In this document: piece by piece, positions 16,923-25,823 of the stretch | How the letters are laid out: each line of letters begins with the position of its first letter | How positions within the stretch are numbered: position 1 is the stretch's first letter | DNA from: Methylobacterium sp. Leaf118 | Lineage (GTDB): Bacteria > Pseudomonadota > Alphaproteobacteria > Rhizobiales > Beijerinckiaceae | DNA: 64,000 nt | Reading direction: 5' to 3' | NCBI RefSeq assembly: GCF_920984675.1 | Contig: NZ_CAKLBV010000023.1 | Location: 1 to 64,000, forward strand | The notes under the pieces: model-generated | What the model saw: the letters and a program-made list of their open reading frames with translations, nothing else | What the model was told of the DNA's origin: nothing | The model's database searches: none | Made by a program: the position numbers and the translations under genes

Positions 16923-19900
16923 TCAGGGCCGCGACCCGGGGGGCGTGATGTCCAGCGGCGCCGGGGCGCTCTCGGCGGGCGCGGCGGATTCGGTGTCCGG
17001 ACGGGTGCGGCGGGCCGCCTCCTCCGCCTCGCGCTGGCGCCGGCTGGCCTCCTCGGCGGCCTGCTGCGCCGCCTTGATCCGGGCCTGCCGGGCGGCCTCG
17101 CGCGCGGCCTCCTCCGCGGCGGCGCGGGCGCGGTCCATCTCGATGCGTGCCCGGCGGCGCTGGCGCTCGGCCTGATCGGCGTCGAACAGCTCGATCTTCT
17201 CCAATTCCCGCTGGAGCACGAGGGCGGCGAGGCCCGTGGTCAGCGGCGCCACGTCGAGGCGGCGCTCGGGCGCCGCGAGCGGTCCGGCGAAGCCGAGCTG
17301 GACGGCGGGCGCCGCGCCGGACCAGCCCTTGGGCGCGTCGCCGTTGGCGAGGGTGCCCCGGGCGTCGACGGTCTTGGTCCGGAGATCGACCGCGAAGGTG
17401 CCGCTCCAGCGGGCCGGACCGAGATCGAGGCTCAGCGGCGCCGAGCGAAGGGTGCCGCCGACCAATGTCACCGGCACGGCGACCGGCCCCGGCACCGTGA
17501 GCGGGGCGGCGCCCAACGCCTCCGCGACCAGCGCCTGGAGGCGCCCGTCCCGCAGGGGATCGTCCTCGGCGAGCGCCTGGGCGAGGGCCCGGTTCAGGGC
17601 CTTCGGATCGACCCCGGGAAGGCGGAGGTCGGCGAGGCGGAGGTCGCCGTTGCCCGAGAGATCGTCGGCGAGCGCCGCCGGCGTCGGCCCGGTGGCGCTG
17701 AAGCGCAGGGTCGCCGAGATCCGCGCGCCGAGCGCGCCGCCGCCGAGAAGGCGGGACAGATCCAGCTCGGTGAGGCTGCCCTCCCCCGATACCGTGGCAC
17801 CGCCGGGCGCCCGCGTGAGCGTCACGCCGGCGCCGATCCGCCCGCCCGCGAGGCCGCCGGTCAGGTCCGCGATCGCCAGGGCGTCGCCCTCGCGGGTGAG
17901 CCGGAAGGCCGTGGCCTCGGCGGTGAGGCCGCGGCCGAGGCCGAGCCGGCCGACCTTGAGGTCGAGGCGCGCCCGCGGCCCCCCCGGCAGCGCCCCGAAG
18001 CGCCCGCTGCGGGGATCGACCGGCAGGATCAGGGCATCCGCGACGGCGGGCAGCGAGAGTTGGCCGAGGGTGGCGGTGCCCGCCAGCGCCCCGTCGGCGG
18101 CCCGGTCCAGGGCGGCGGTCACGTCGGTGCCGCCCGCCTGCCCGGTCACGTCGGCATGAAGAGCCTCGCCCCGACGCGACAGGGCGAGCGTCAGCGCGGC
18201 GGGCAGCGGACCGGGGACCGACAGGTCGGCGAGGGCGAGGAAGGGCGCGAGGTCGGCCCCCTCGATCCGGATGTCGCCTCCCCGCGGTGCCCGGTCGGGC
18301 GCGTCCAGCAGGAGCGGCCGGGGCGTCGCGAGCGTCAGTCCGGCCAGCACCCCCTCGGCACTGACGGCAAGCGGCGCCGTCCCCTGCCCGGCCTCCGCCG
18401 CGGGCCGCGCGGCGGTGAGGTGCAGGCGGCCCGGCTGACGCAGGGCGGCGATGTCGTCGCGGGCGAACCAGAGCCCGGCGCGGGGAGTCGCGAGGCGCGC
18501 GTCGAGATTGTCGATGCGGCCCGCCCGGGTCAGCATCGACAGGTCGAGATCGCCCTCCCCGGCCCGTCCCTTGGCATGCGCCCGGAGCGAATCCGCCTCG
18601 CCGGATTCCCGCTCCAGCGTCACCGCGAGATCGAGCCCGGCCTCGCGGAAGGCGCGGGGCACGAGCCGCGTCTCGGCGAGCACCCCGCGCTCCAGGAGGG
18701 CCAGCAAGGGCGCGGCCCGCGGGGCGGAGACCCGGCCCTCGATCCGGCCCGAACCGTCCGGCGCGATCCGCCCGGCCAGTCGGGCGCTGGCGCCCGCGAG
18801 ATCGGCGATGTCGAGGCTGTCGACGACGAGGCTCGCCCCGTCCGATTGCAGGCTGACGCTGATCGTGCCGGTGCCCGACGTCGCCCCCGAGGCGCCGTAG
18901 CGCACGTCGCGGGCGCTGAGCGTCAGGCCGAGATCGTGCCGGTCGAGCCCCGCCATCAAGCGGTTCATGGCGGGCAGTTCGGCGATGTCGATGAAGCGGG
19001 CGGCGATCTGCGCGTCGAGGCGTCCGCGTCGGTCCGCCTCGGCCCGGGCGTAGCGGGCGTTGCCGGTGATCCGTGCCTGCCCGAGGGTCAGGCGCAGATT
19101 GTGCAGCGACAGGTCCGAGGCGGCCGAGGACAGGTCGGCGGCGAGCTCGAAGGCGCGCCCGTCGAGCACGGCGGCGACGCTCTCCTCGGCGCCGAGCCGG
19201 CCGAGATAGCGCCCGAACCCCTCGGAGTTGCGCGCCGCGACCGAAAGATGCCCGGTGAAGCGGGCGGAGGCCGACAGGTCGATCTCGCCCGTGGCGGAGA
19301 CCGCAGCCGCCCCCGGGGCGGTGCCGGAGAAGCGGCGCAGGACCAGCCCGCCGGAGCGGTCGAAGGTGCCGCGAAACGACATCTCGGCCCAGTCGTCGAG
19401 CCCGAGGGCCACGCTCTCGGCGGCGAGGTCGAGGTCGAGCATCACCGGCAGCCGCGGCGCGAGGCCGGCGAGCCCCCGCGTCAGCAGCGCCCGCCCGCCC
19501 GCGGTGACGAGGAGCCCGTCGAGGTCGAGCCGGCGGGTGCGCAGCGCGAGTCCGGCGCGGCCCTCGCGCAGGTCGAGCCGGCCGGAGCCCGACAGCCGCG
19601 CCGCCCGGCCGCCGGGATCGAGTTCGAGCTCGACGCTTTTCGCGCTGATCTGGGCCCCCTGCGCCTCGAACTTCGTGGCGAGCGTCAGCGGCAGCGATTC
19701 GCCCGCGGGCTGGACCGGCGGGCCGACGGTGAGCCGAGCCGAGCCCTCCGCCTCCGGCACGAGGCCGCGGCGGACCTGCGGACCGGCCGCGTCCGCGATC
19801 GTCTCGGGCTTGAAGGAGAGGCGGGCATCGGCCTCCAGCTTCGGCACCGTGTCGCCGCCGGCCGTCAGCTTGAGGGCGAGCACCCCGTCGGCGCCGACCG

Positions 19901-20465
19901 CTCCGGTAGCGATGTGGAAGGGGGCGCCCCCCGCCAGGCCCTCCGCTAGCCAGGGCCCGGCCAGGGAGGGCGCGCGGAGGCGAACCTCGTCCGCGTGGAC
20001 CGCCTCCTCCAGGCTTCCGCCCTCCTGCTTCGTGGTGACCGAGAGGCGGCGGACCCGCAGGTCCTCGATGGCGATGTCCCGGCGCGGTCCCTCGCCCTCG
20101 GCGGGCAGCAGGATCGCGTCCCGGGCGAGGGGCAGGGTGAGCCGGGCCCGCTCGATCTGGGTGTGGGTGAAGCGGACCTCGCCCTTCAGCAGCGGCGCGA
20201 GGGCGATTTCGGTGTCGACGCCCTCCGCCTCGAGGGCGGGACCGTCCGCGGCGCCGAGCCGCAGCCGGGCGAGGCGCAGATGCGGCGAGGGCAGCAGGCG
20301 GACATCGACGGCGCCCTCGCTCTGCACGGCGACGCCGAGGGAGCCCGCGAGCATGCGCTCGATCAGCGCGCGCTGGCCCGTCCAGTCGATGAAGGGCGGC
20401 ACGGCGAGCGCCGCTGCGAGGAGCAGCACGACGGCGCCCGCGAGCGCGGTCAGGAGGTCACGCAC
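16923..20465 (-). CDS. AsmA-family (YhdP/TamB-like) envelope protein
   Basis: 1180 residues. An N-terminal membrane anchor (LLTALAGAVVLLLAAALAV) precedes the AsmA opening PPFIDWTGQRALIERMLAGS and long repetitive beta-rich sequence. The last 110 residues are a highly charged Ala/Arg/Glu helix (from LEKIELFDADQ), likely coiled coil, ending in a Pro-rich tail. AsmA-like proteins are inner-membrane-anchored periplasmic bridges implicated in lipid transport to the outer membrane. GTG 20465 was chosen because conservation starts at RDLLTALAG; an in-frame start further upstream adds an unlikely Gly/Pro-rich stretch. Confidence 0.85.
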   Translation of the reverse strand: MRDLLTALAGAVVLLLAAALAVPPFIDWTGQRALIERMLAGSLGVAVQSEGAVDVRLLPSPHLRLARLRLGAADGPALEAEGVDTEIALAPLLKGEVRFTHTQIERARLTLPLARDAILLPAEGEGPRRDIAIEDLRVRRLSVTTKQEGGSLEEAVHADEVRLRAPSLAGPWLAEGLAGGAPFHIATGAVGADGVLALKLTAGGDTVPKLEADARLSFKPETIADAAGPQVRRGLVPEAEGSARLTVGPPVQPAGESLPLTLATKFEAQGAQISAKSVELELDPGGRAARLSGSGRLDLREGRAGLALRTRRLDLDGLLVTAGGRALLTRGLAGLAPRLPVMLDLDLAAESVALGLDDWAEMSFRGTFDRSGGLVLRRFSGTAPGAAAVSATGEIDLSASARFTGHLSVAARNSEGFGRYLGRLGAEESVAAVLDGRAFELAADLSSAASDLSLHNLRLTLGQARITGNARYARAEADRRGRLDAQIAARFIDIAELPAMNRLMAGLDRHDLGLTLSARDVRYGASGATSGTGTISVSLQSDGASLVVDSLDIADLAGASARLAGRIAPDGSGRIEGRVSAPRAAPLLALLERGVLAETRLVPRAFREAGLDLAVTLERESGEADSLRAHAKGRAGEGDLDLSMLTRAGRIDNLDARLATPRAGLWFARDDIAALRQPGRLHLTAARPAAEAGQGTAPLAVSAEGVLAGLTLATPRPLLLDAPDRAPRGGDIRIEGADLAPFLALADLSVPGPLPAALTLALSRRGEALHADVTGQAGGTDVTAALDRAADGALAGTATLGQLSLPAVADALILPVDPRSGRFGALPGGPRARLDLKVGRLGLGRGLTAEATAFRLTREGDALAIADLTGGLAGGRIGAGVTLTRAPGGATVSGEGSLTELDLSRLLGGGALGARISATLRFSATGPTPAALADDLSGNGDLRLADLRLPGVDPKALNRALAQALAEDDPLRDGRLQALVAEALGAAPLTVPGPVAVPVTLVGGTLRSAPLSLDLGPARWSGTFAVDLRTKTVDARGTLANGDAPKGWSGAAPAVQLGFAGPLAAPERRLDVAPLTTGLAALVLQRELEKIELFDADQAERQRRRARIEMDRARAAAEEAAREAARQARIKAAQQAAEEASRRQREAEEAARRTRPDTESAAPAESAPAPLDITPPGSRP

Positions 20466-20567
20466 CGGGTTCGTTTCGCCTCGCCTGCCGGGAGCGGCGC
20501 CCCCTCCCGGGGGCCATAGCACAGGCGGCCGGCGCCTCGCATCCCGACCGTGACGGCGGGCGTCGCC

Positions 20568-20813
20568 TCAGCGGCGCGGGAGATAGCCTGGGCCGGCCGG
20601 GAGCGGCTGGTTCAGGGGCGCCCGCTGGATCTGGTTGCGCACGGCGCTGTTCTCCAGCGATTGCCGCTGCTGCTGGGAGCGGATCTGGTTCTGGGTCTCG
20701 AATTGCTGGTTCATGCGGCTCGTGCCGCTGTTGCGGCCCTGCCCGAGGACCTGAGCCTCCGCGGCCGGGACGGCGACCATCAGGAGGGCGAGGGCGAGAA
20801 GCGGGGCGCGCAT
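20568..20813 (-). CDS. Small secreted Gln/Asn-rich protein, function unknown
   Basis: 81 residues with a signal peptide (LLALALLMVAVPAAEA). The mature part is rich in Gln, Asn and Arg (MNQQFETQNQIRSQQQRQ) and probably disordered or helical. No known domain. It starts next to the divergent helicase promoter region. A GGAAC motif about 80 bp upstream is only a weak match to general-stress (EcfG) promoters. Confidence 0.6.
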   Translation of the reverse strand: MRAPLLALALLMVAVPAAEAQVLGQGRNSGTSRMNQQFETQNQIRSQQQRQSLENSAVRNQIQRAPLNQPLPAGPGYLPRR

Positions 20814-20964
20814 GGCCTCGGGGGTCCTTCACGAGGAGGAGAGCGGATCTCCCACCGGTGACGCGCGAGGGCGCGAGCGGGTTCCTCTCTCCAGGTCCCG
20901 TCTCCTCCCCTGGTCTCGACGCCGGGTCTCGACGGCGTTCGCCTTTTGGTCCAGGGATGCGCCC

Positions 20965-23334
20965 ATGATGCAAGAGCCAGACGCGTCCCGGCCGCGCCCG
21001 TCCGACGAGGCGGCCCCGGCTTCCAGCTCCATCGCCGCCCGCGCCATGGCGGCCCTGCGACCGGAGGCGGCGGCCTACCTGTCCGGCCTCAACCCGGAGC
21101 AGCGGCGCGCCGTCGAGGTCACGGAGGGCCCCGTGCTCGTGCTGGCGGGCGCGGGCACCGGCAAGACCCGCGTGCTGACCACCCGCATCGCTCACCTGAT
21201 CGCCACCGGGCGGGCGCGGCCCTACGACATCCTGTCGGTGACCTTCACCAACAAGGCGGCGCGGGAGATGAAGCACCGCATCGGCGCCCTGATCGGGCCG
21301 GCGGGCGAGGGCATGCCCTGGCTCGGCACCTTCCACGCCATCGGCACCAAGATCCTGCGCCGCCACGCCGAGCTGGTGGGGCTGAAATCCGACTTCACGA
21401 TCCTCGGCACCGACGACCAGATCCGGCTGATGAAGCAGGTCATCGCCGATCAGAACATCGACGAGAAGCGCTGGCCCGCCCGCTCCCTCGCCCACACCAT
21501 CGACGGCTGGAAGAACCGCGGCCTCTCCCCGGAACAGGTGCCCGCGGGCGAGGGACAGGCCTTCGCCTTCGGCAAGGGCGGACAGCTCTATACCGCCTAT
21601 CAGGCCCGCCTCGCCACGCTGAACGCGGTCGATTTCGGCGATCTATTGCTCCTTTGCCTGAAGCTCTGGCGCGAAAATCCCGACATTCTTCGCAATTATC
21701 AGGATCGCTTCAAATATATTCTGGTCGATGAGTACCAAGACACCAACGTCGCGCAATATCTCTGGCTGCGGCTGCTCGCGCAACTGAGAAAAAACGTGGC
21801 TTGCGTCGGCGACGACGATCAGTCGATCTATGGCTGGCGCGGGGCCGAGGTCGACAACATCCTGCGCTTCGAGCACGACTTCCCCGGTGCCACCGTGGTG
21901 CGGCTCGAACGCAACTACCGCTCGACCGGCCACATCCTGGCCGCCGCTTCGGGGCTGATCGCGAAGAACGAGGGCCGGCTCGGCAAGACGCTCCGGACGG
22001 AGGACGAGGCCGGCGAGCCCGTCACCGTCACCGGCGCCTGGGATTCGGAGGAGGAGGCGCGCCAGGTCGCCGAGGCGATCGAGTCGCTGCAGCGCCGGCA
22101 GCATCCCCTCTCCGAGATCGCCGTGCTGGTGCGCATCTCGGCGCAGATGCGCGAGATCGAGGACCGCTTCGTGCAGGTGGGCCTGCCCTACCGGGTCATC
22201 GGCGGCCCGCGCTTCTACGAGCGGGCCGAGATCCGCGACGCGCTGGCCTATCTGCGCGTCACCATGAACGGGGCCGACGACCTCGCCTTCGAGCGCATCT
22301 TCAACACCCCGAAGCGCGGATTGGGCGACGCCACCCTCCAGACGCTCCACGCCTTCGCCCGCGCCGACCGGGTTCCGCTGCTTGCCGCGGCGCGAAAGCT
22401 GATCGAGACCGACGAGCTGAAGCCCCGCGCCCGCTCGATGCTGCGCGGCCTCGTCGAGAGCTTCTCACGCTGGACCCGGCTGGTGGAGGCGAAGCCCCAT
22501 CCGGAGGTCGCGCAGACCATCCTGGAGGAATCCGGCTACACCGAGATGTGGCAGAAGGACCGCTCGGCCGACGCCGCCGGGCGGCTCGAGAACCTCAAGG
22601 AATTCGTCCGCTCCATGGAGGAGTTCCCGGATATGGCGGGCTTCCTCGAACACGTCTCGCTGGTGATGGAAGCCAGCGAGGCGGAGGGCGCCGACCGGGT
22701 CTCGCTGATGACCCTGCATGCCGCCAAGGGGCTCGAATTCGACACCGTGTTCCTGCCCGGCTGGGAGGACGGCCTGTTCCCGAACCAGCGCGCCATCGAC
22801 GAGAGCGGACGCGCCGGCCTCGAAGAGGAGCGCCGCCTCGCCCATGTCGGGCTGACCCGCGCCCGCAAGCGCGCCAAGCTGTCGTTTGCGGTCAACCGGC
22901 GCATCCACGGGCTGTGGTCCTCGACCATCCCGTCCCGCTTCATCGACGAGCTGCCGCCGGACGCCGTCGACGTGGTCGACGCACCCGCCCATTTCTCCGC
23001 CGGCGCCTCGCGCTTCGACCGCAACCCGGCCCCGTTCGGCTCGTCCTACGGCACGCCGGGCTGGCAGCGGGCGCAGGTCCATACCGCGGGCAACGGTCTG
23101 GGAAGCCCCGGGAGCGGGAATCGCGGCGGGCGTTCCGCCGGGCCGCGGGAGATCGAGGGCGAACTGGTGGCCCGATCCACCGCCGCGGCGTCGGCCTTCG
23201 AGGCCGGCGCCCGCGTCTTCCACACCAAGTTCGGCCCCGGCACGGTGGCGGGCATCGACGGCAACAAGCTCACCGTTGACTTCGACAAGGCCGGCCGGAA
23301 GATGGTTCTCGACAGCTTCCTCCAGCCCGGCTGA
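20965..23334 (+). CDS. uvrD: ATP-dependent DNA helicase UvrD/PcrA
   Basis: 789 residues, superfamily 1A. Walker A AGAGTGKT at 61-68, motif Ia SVTFTNKAAREMKHR, Walker B ILVDEYQDTN, motif III GDDDQSIYGWRG, motif IV LERNYRST, motif V VSLMTLHAAKGLEFDTVFLPG and motif VI HVGLTRARKRA are present. The C-terminus (FHTKFGPGTVAGIDGNKL) is the Tudor-like RNA polymerase-binding domain of PcrA/UvrD. Roles: nucleotide excision and mismatch repair, and resolving transcription conflicts. ATG 20965 is one of two adjacent ATGs; earlier in-frame sequence is Arg/Ser-rich and unlike the family. Confidence 0.95.
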   Translation: MMQEPDASRPRPSDEAAPASSSIAARAMAALRPEAAAYLSGLNPEQRRAVEVTEGPVLVLAGAGTGKTRVLTTRIAHLIATGRARPYDILSVTFTNKAAREMKHRIGALIGPAGEGMPWLGTFHAIGTKILRRHAELVGLKSDFTILGTDDQIRLMKQVIADQNIDEKRWPARSLAHTIDGWKNRGLSPEQVPAGEGQAFAFGKGGQLYTAYQARLATLNAVDFGDLLLLCLKLWRENPDILRNYQDRFKYILVDEYQDTNVAQYLWLRLLAQLRKNVACVGDDDQSIYGWRGAEVDNILRFEHDFPGATVVRLERNYRSTGHILAAASGLIAKNEGRLGKTLRTEDEAGEPVTVTGAWDSEEEARQVAEAIESLQRRQHPLSEIAVLVRISAQMREIEDRFVQVGLPYRVIGGPRFYERAEIRDALAYLRVTMNGADDLAFERIFNTPKRGLGDATLQTLHAFARADRVPLLAAARKLIETDELKPRARSMLRGLVESFSRWTRLVEAKPHPEVAQTILEESGYTEMWQKDRSADAAGRLENLKEFVRSMEEFPDMAGFLEHVSLVMEASEAEGADRVSLMTLHAAKGLEFDTVFLPGWEDGLFPNQRAIDESGRAGLEEERRLAHVGLTRARKRAKLSFAVNRRIHGLWSSTIPSRFIDELPPDAVDVVDAPAHFSAGASRFDRNPAPFGSSYGTPGWQRAQVHTAGNGLGSPGSGNRGGRSAGPREIEGELVARSTAAASAFEAGARVFHTKFGPGTVAGIDGNKLTVDFDKAGRKMVLDSFLQPG

Positions 23335-23709
23335 AGCGTCCTCGTCGGCGAGACCCGCCGGCGGCCGATCGCCCGAGGAGGGCGATGCCCGCGATGCGCC
23401 AGTGCAGGATCGTCCCGATCCGCCGGAGCCGCCCCGTCCCGGGGCCCGTCATCGCTTCTTCGCCCGCCCGTCACGCCGCCGTCGCCCGAGAGCGGCAAGT
23501 CTCCTCGCGCCGACGCGGCCCGGCCGATGCACGCCTGCCGCATCCACAGGGATTGCGCCGGCCCAGGGAACCGACTCGGGGAGATTGGCTTTGCTCTTGC
23601 GTACGGTGAAAACCCGTTGGTGCAATGTTCGCCGAGGCGAAGGAGGGTTCGAGAAGTAGAGGTTGGTTGAGACGTCGAGTTCGCACGAGTCAAGGTGGAG
23701 TATTGATCC
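23335..23709. other. Spacer before the phoH-like gene
   Basis: 375 bp without a convincing gene. The last 100 bp are less GC-rich, carry the ribosome site AAGGTGGAG for the next gene and probably its promoter. Confidence 0.5.
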
Positions 23710-24426
23710 ATGAAACGACGACGCGCACGGCTTGAACTGGTTGAGGACCGCCCGATCCGGATGCATCGGACCCGGTTCGACGAAGAACGCAACCCCTCCC
23801 CGATCCTGCCTCTCACCGAACGACAAGGACAATATCTCGACGCTCTCGCGACCTCGTCGCAAGTGATCGTTCTCGGCCCCGCCGGCACCGGCAAGACCTT
23901 CATCGCCGGAACCCGCGCCGCGGATCTTCTCCGCCAGCGCCGCATCGGCAAGGTGGTCATCACCCGCCCCAACGTCCCCTCCGGCCGCTCGCTGGGCTAC
24001 TTCCCCGGCACCCTCGAAGAGAAGATCGCGCCCTGGGTCGCGCCCCTGACCGAGACCATGAAGGAGCGGATGGGCGCGGGCGCCTTCGACATCGCGGTCA
24101 AGACCGGGGACATCGAGGTGGTGCCCTTCGAGGTGATGCGCGGGCGCACCTTCAAGAACTGCCTCGTGATCCTCGACGAGGCGCAGAACACCACCACCGC
24201 CGAGATCAAGATGTTCCTGACCCGCATCGGCGACGATTGCCAGGTCATCATCAACGGCGACGTCTCGCAGACGGATCTGCGCGAGACCTCCGGCCTGCGC
24301 ACGGTCATCCACCTCGTGAAGAGCCGGATGATGAACGTCCCGATCGTCGAATTCACCCTCGACGACATCGTCCGCTCCGGCATCTGCGCCGAGTGGGTCC
24401 GGGCGTTCGAGGAAGCGAGCCTCTGA
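23710..24426 (+). CDS. PhoH-like ATPase
   Basis: 238 residues. Walker A LGPAGTGKT at about 55-63, the family motif ITRPNVPSGRSLGYFPG, and Walker B CLVILDEAQNTT followed by the sensor INGDVSQTDL. The basic N-terminus (MKRRRARLELVED) replaces the KH domain of longer PhoH (YbeZ) proteins. PhoH-like proteins are RNA-associated ATPases/helicases. It is monocistronic here, with no ybeY neighbour. Confidence 0.85.
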   Translation: MKRRRARLELVEDRPIRMHRTRFDEERNPSPILPLTERQGQYLDALATSSQVIVLGPAGTGKTFIAGTRAADLLRQRRIGKVVITRPNVPSGRSLGYFPGTLEEKIAPWVAPLTETMKERMGAGAFDIAVKTGDIEVVPFEVMRGRTFKNCLVILDEAQNTTTAEIKMFLTRIGDDCQVIINGDVSQTDLRETSGLRTVIHLVKSRMMNVPIVEFTLDDIVRSGICAEWVRAFEEASL

Positions 24427-24535
24427 TCCCAGGGCCCGGGCGGCCGCGAGGGCGTCCGGGCGGGATCATCCGAGCCCTGCAGGCCGATGCGGAGACGACC
24501 GCCGGAGCGCCGCTTCGATGGCCGGAGCCCTGCCG

Positions 24536-25555
24536 TCAGGCCACGCCGGTGCGCAGCAGGTCGTGGTAATGGACGAGGCCGACCGGGCGACCGTTCTCGA
24601 CCACGACGAGGGCGGTGATCTTCATCGCCTCCTGGATCTGGAGGGCCTTGGCCAGCAGGGTCTCGGGGGTGATGGTGCGCGGATTGCGCGTCATCACCGT
24701 ATCGACCGCCAGCGCCTCCAGGCTCTCCCGTGAGAAGATCGCGCGGCGCACGTCGCCGTCGGTGACGATGCCGGCGAGGCGGCCCGTCTCGTCGGTCACC
24801 AGCACCGAGCCGAAGCCCTTGGCATCGATCTCGGCCACCGCCGCCCGCATGGAGCTGCCGAGGGCCACCATGGGGAGCCGATCGCCCCCATGCATGACCT
24901 CGCGCACCTGGCGCAGGGACGCGCCGAGGCGGCCGCCGGGATGGAAGACGGAGAAGTCGCGGGCCGAGAAGCCCCGGGCCTCCAGGAGCGCCACGGCCAG
25001 GGCGTCGCCGAGGGCGAGCTGCATCGCCGTCGAGGTGGTCGGGGCGAGACCGTTCGGGCAGGCTTCCTTCGCCTTCGGCAAGGTGAGGCAGATATCGGCC
25101 TCGTGGCCGAGGGTCGAGGCGGCGTTGGCGGTGACCGCGACCAGCGCGACCCGGTAGCGCCGAGTATAGCCGATGATGTCGGCGAGCTCCGTGGTCTCGC
25201 CGGACCACGACAGCGCCACCACCACGTCCTCGGGCTGGATCATGCCGAGATCGCCGTGGCTCGCCTCGGCCGGGTGGACGTAGAGCGCGGGGGTGCCGGT
25301 CGAGGCCATGGTCGCCGCGATCTTACGGGCGACGTGGCCGGACTTGCCCATGCCGGTGCAGATCACCCGGCCGCGGGCCGCGCCGATGCAGGCGACCGCC
25401 TCGGCGAAGGCCGCGCCCATGCCGTTGCCGATCGCCGCCATCAGGCAGGCGAGGCCTTCCCGCTCCGTCTCGATGGTGCGCAGGGCCGAGGCGATGGCGG
25501 GCGGGCGGGCCGCCTCGGCTTCGTCGGTGTCCTCGATCCGCTGCGGCAGGGCCAT
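24536..25555 (-). CDS. kdsD: Arabinose-5-phosphate isomerase (KpsF/GutQ/KdsD)
   Basis: 339 residues. An SIS sugar-isomerase domain (about 35-190) shows CTGMGKSGHVARKIAATMAS, HPAEASHGDLGMI and ALSWSGETTEL. Two CBS domains follow (MHGGDRLPMVALGSSM... and DTVMTRNPRTITPETLL...). It makes arabinose 5-phosphate from ribulose 5-phosphate, the first committed step to Kdo for lipopolysaccharide. ATG 25555 starts the conserved MALPQR. It diverges from the outer-membrane barrel gene, a sensible envelope pairing. Confidence 0.92.
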   Translation of the reverse strand: MALPQRIEDTDEAEAARPPAIASALRTIETEREGLACLMAAIGNGMGAAFAEAVACIGAARGRVICTGMGKSGHVARKIAATMASTGTPALYVHPAEASHGDLGMIQPEDVVVALSWSGETTELADIIGYTRRYRVALVAVTANAASTLGHEADICLTLPKAKEACPNGLAPTTSTAMQLALGDALAVALLEARGFSARDFSVFHPGGRLGASLRQVREVMHGGDRLPMVALGSSMRAAVAEIDAKGFGSVLVTDETGRLAGIVTDGDVRRAIFSRESLEALAVDTVMTRNPRTITPETLLAKALQIQEAMKITALVVVENGRPVGLVHYHDLLRTGVA

Positions 25556-25823
25556 GGGGCGCGCGTTCCGTCCTCGTCGTCCGTCGTTCCCTGCCTTCTT
25601 AGCCGCGAATGTGGTCGCAAGGGGGCCTGAGCCGCGGGGCCGGATCGCGAGCCCGGATCTCTCGCCTGCGCCCTCGTCTGTCCCGATCGGGGGACGGGGC
25701 GGGTCGGCGCCCCGCAACCGGGTGTTAACCACGTCCGGTGTAGCTCCGTTAACCACGGTGGCGCCTCCGGTGGCCGCCCGTCCGACGGGGCCGCTGGCCG
25801 CATCGAGGGAAAGTACGCTGCCG

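Noticed and set aside
20860-20905. GGAAC-type general stress promoter upstream of the small secreted protein at 20568-20813
   Set aside because: The downstream element reads CGTC at an ambiguous spacing; too weak to call.
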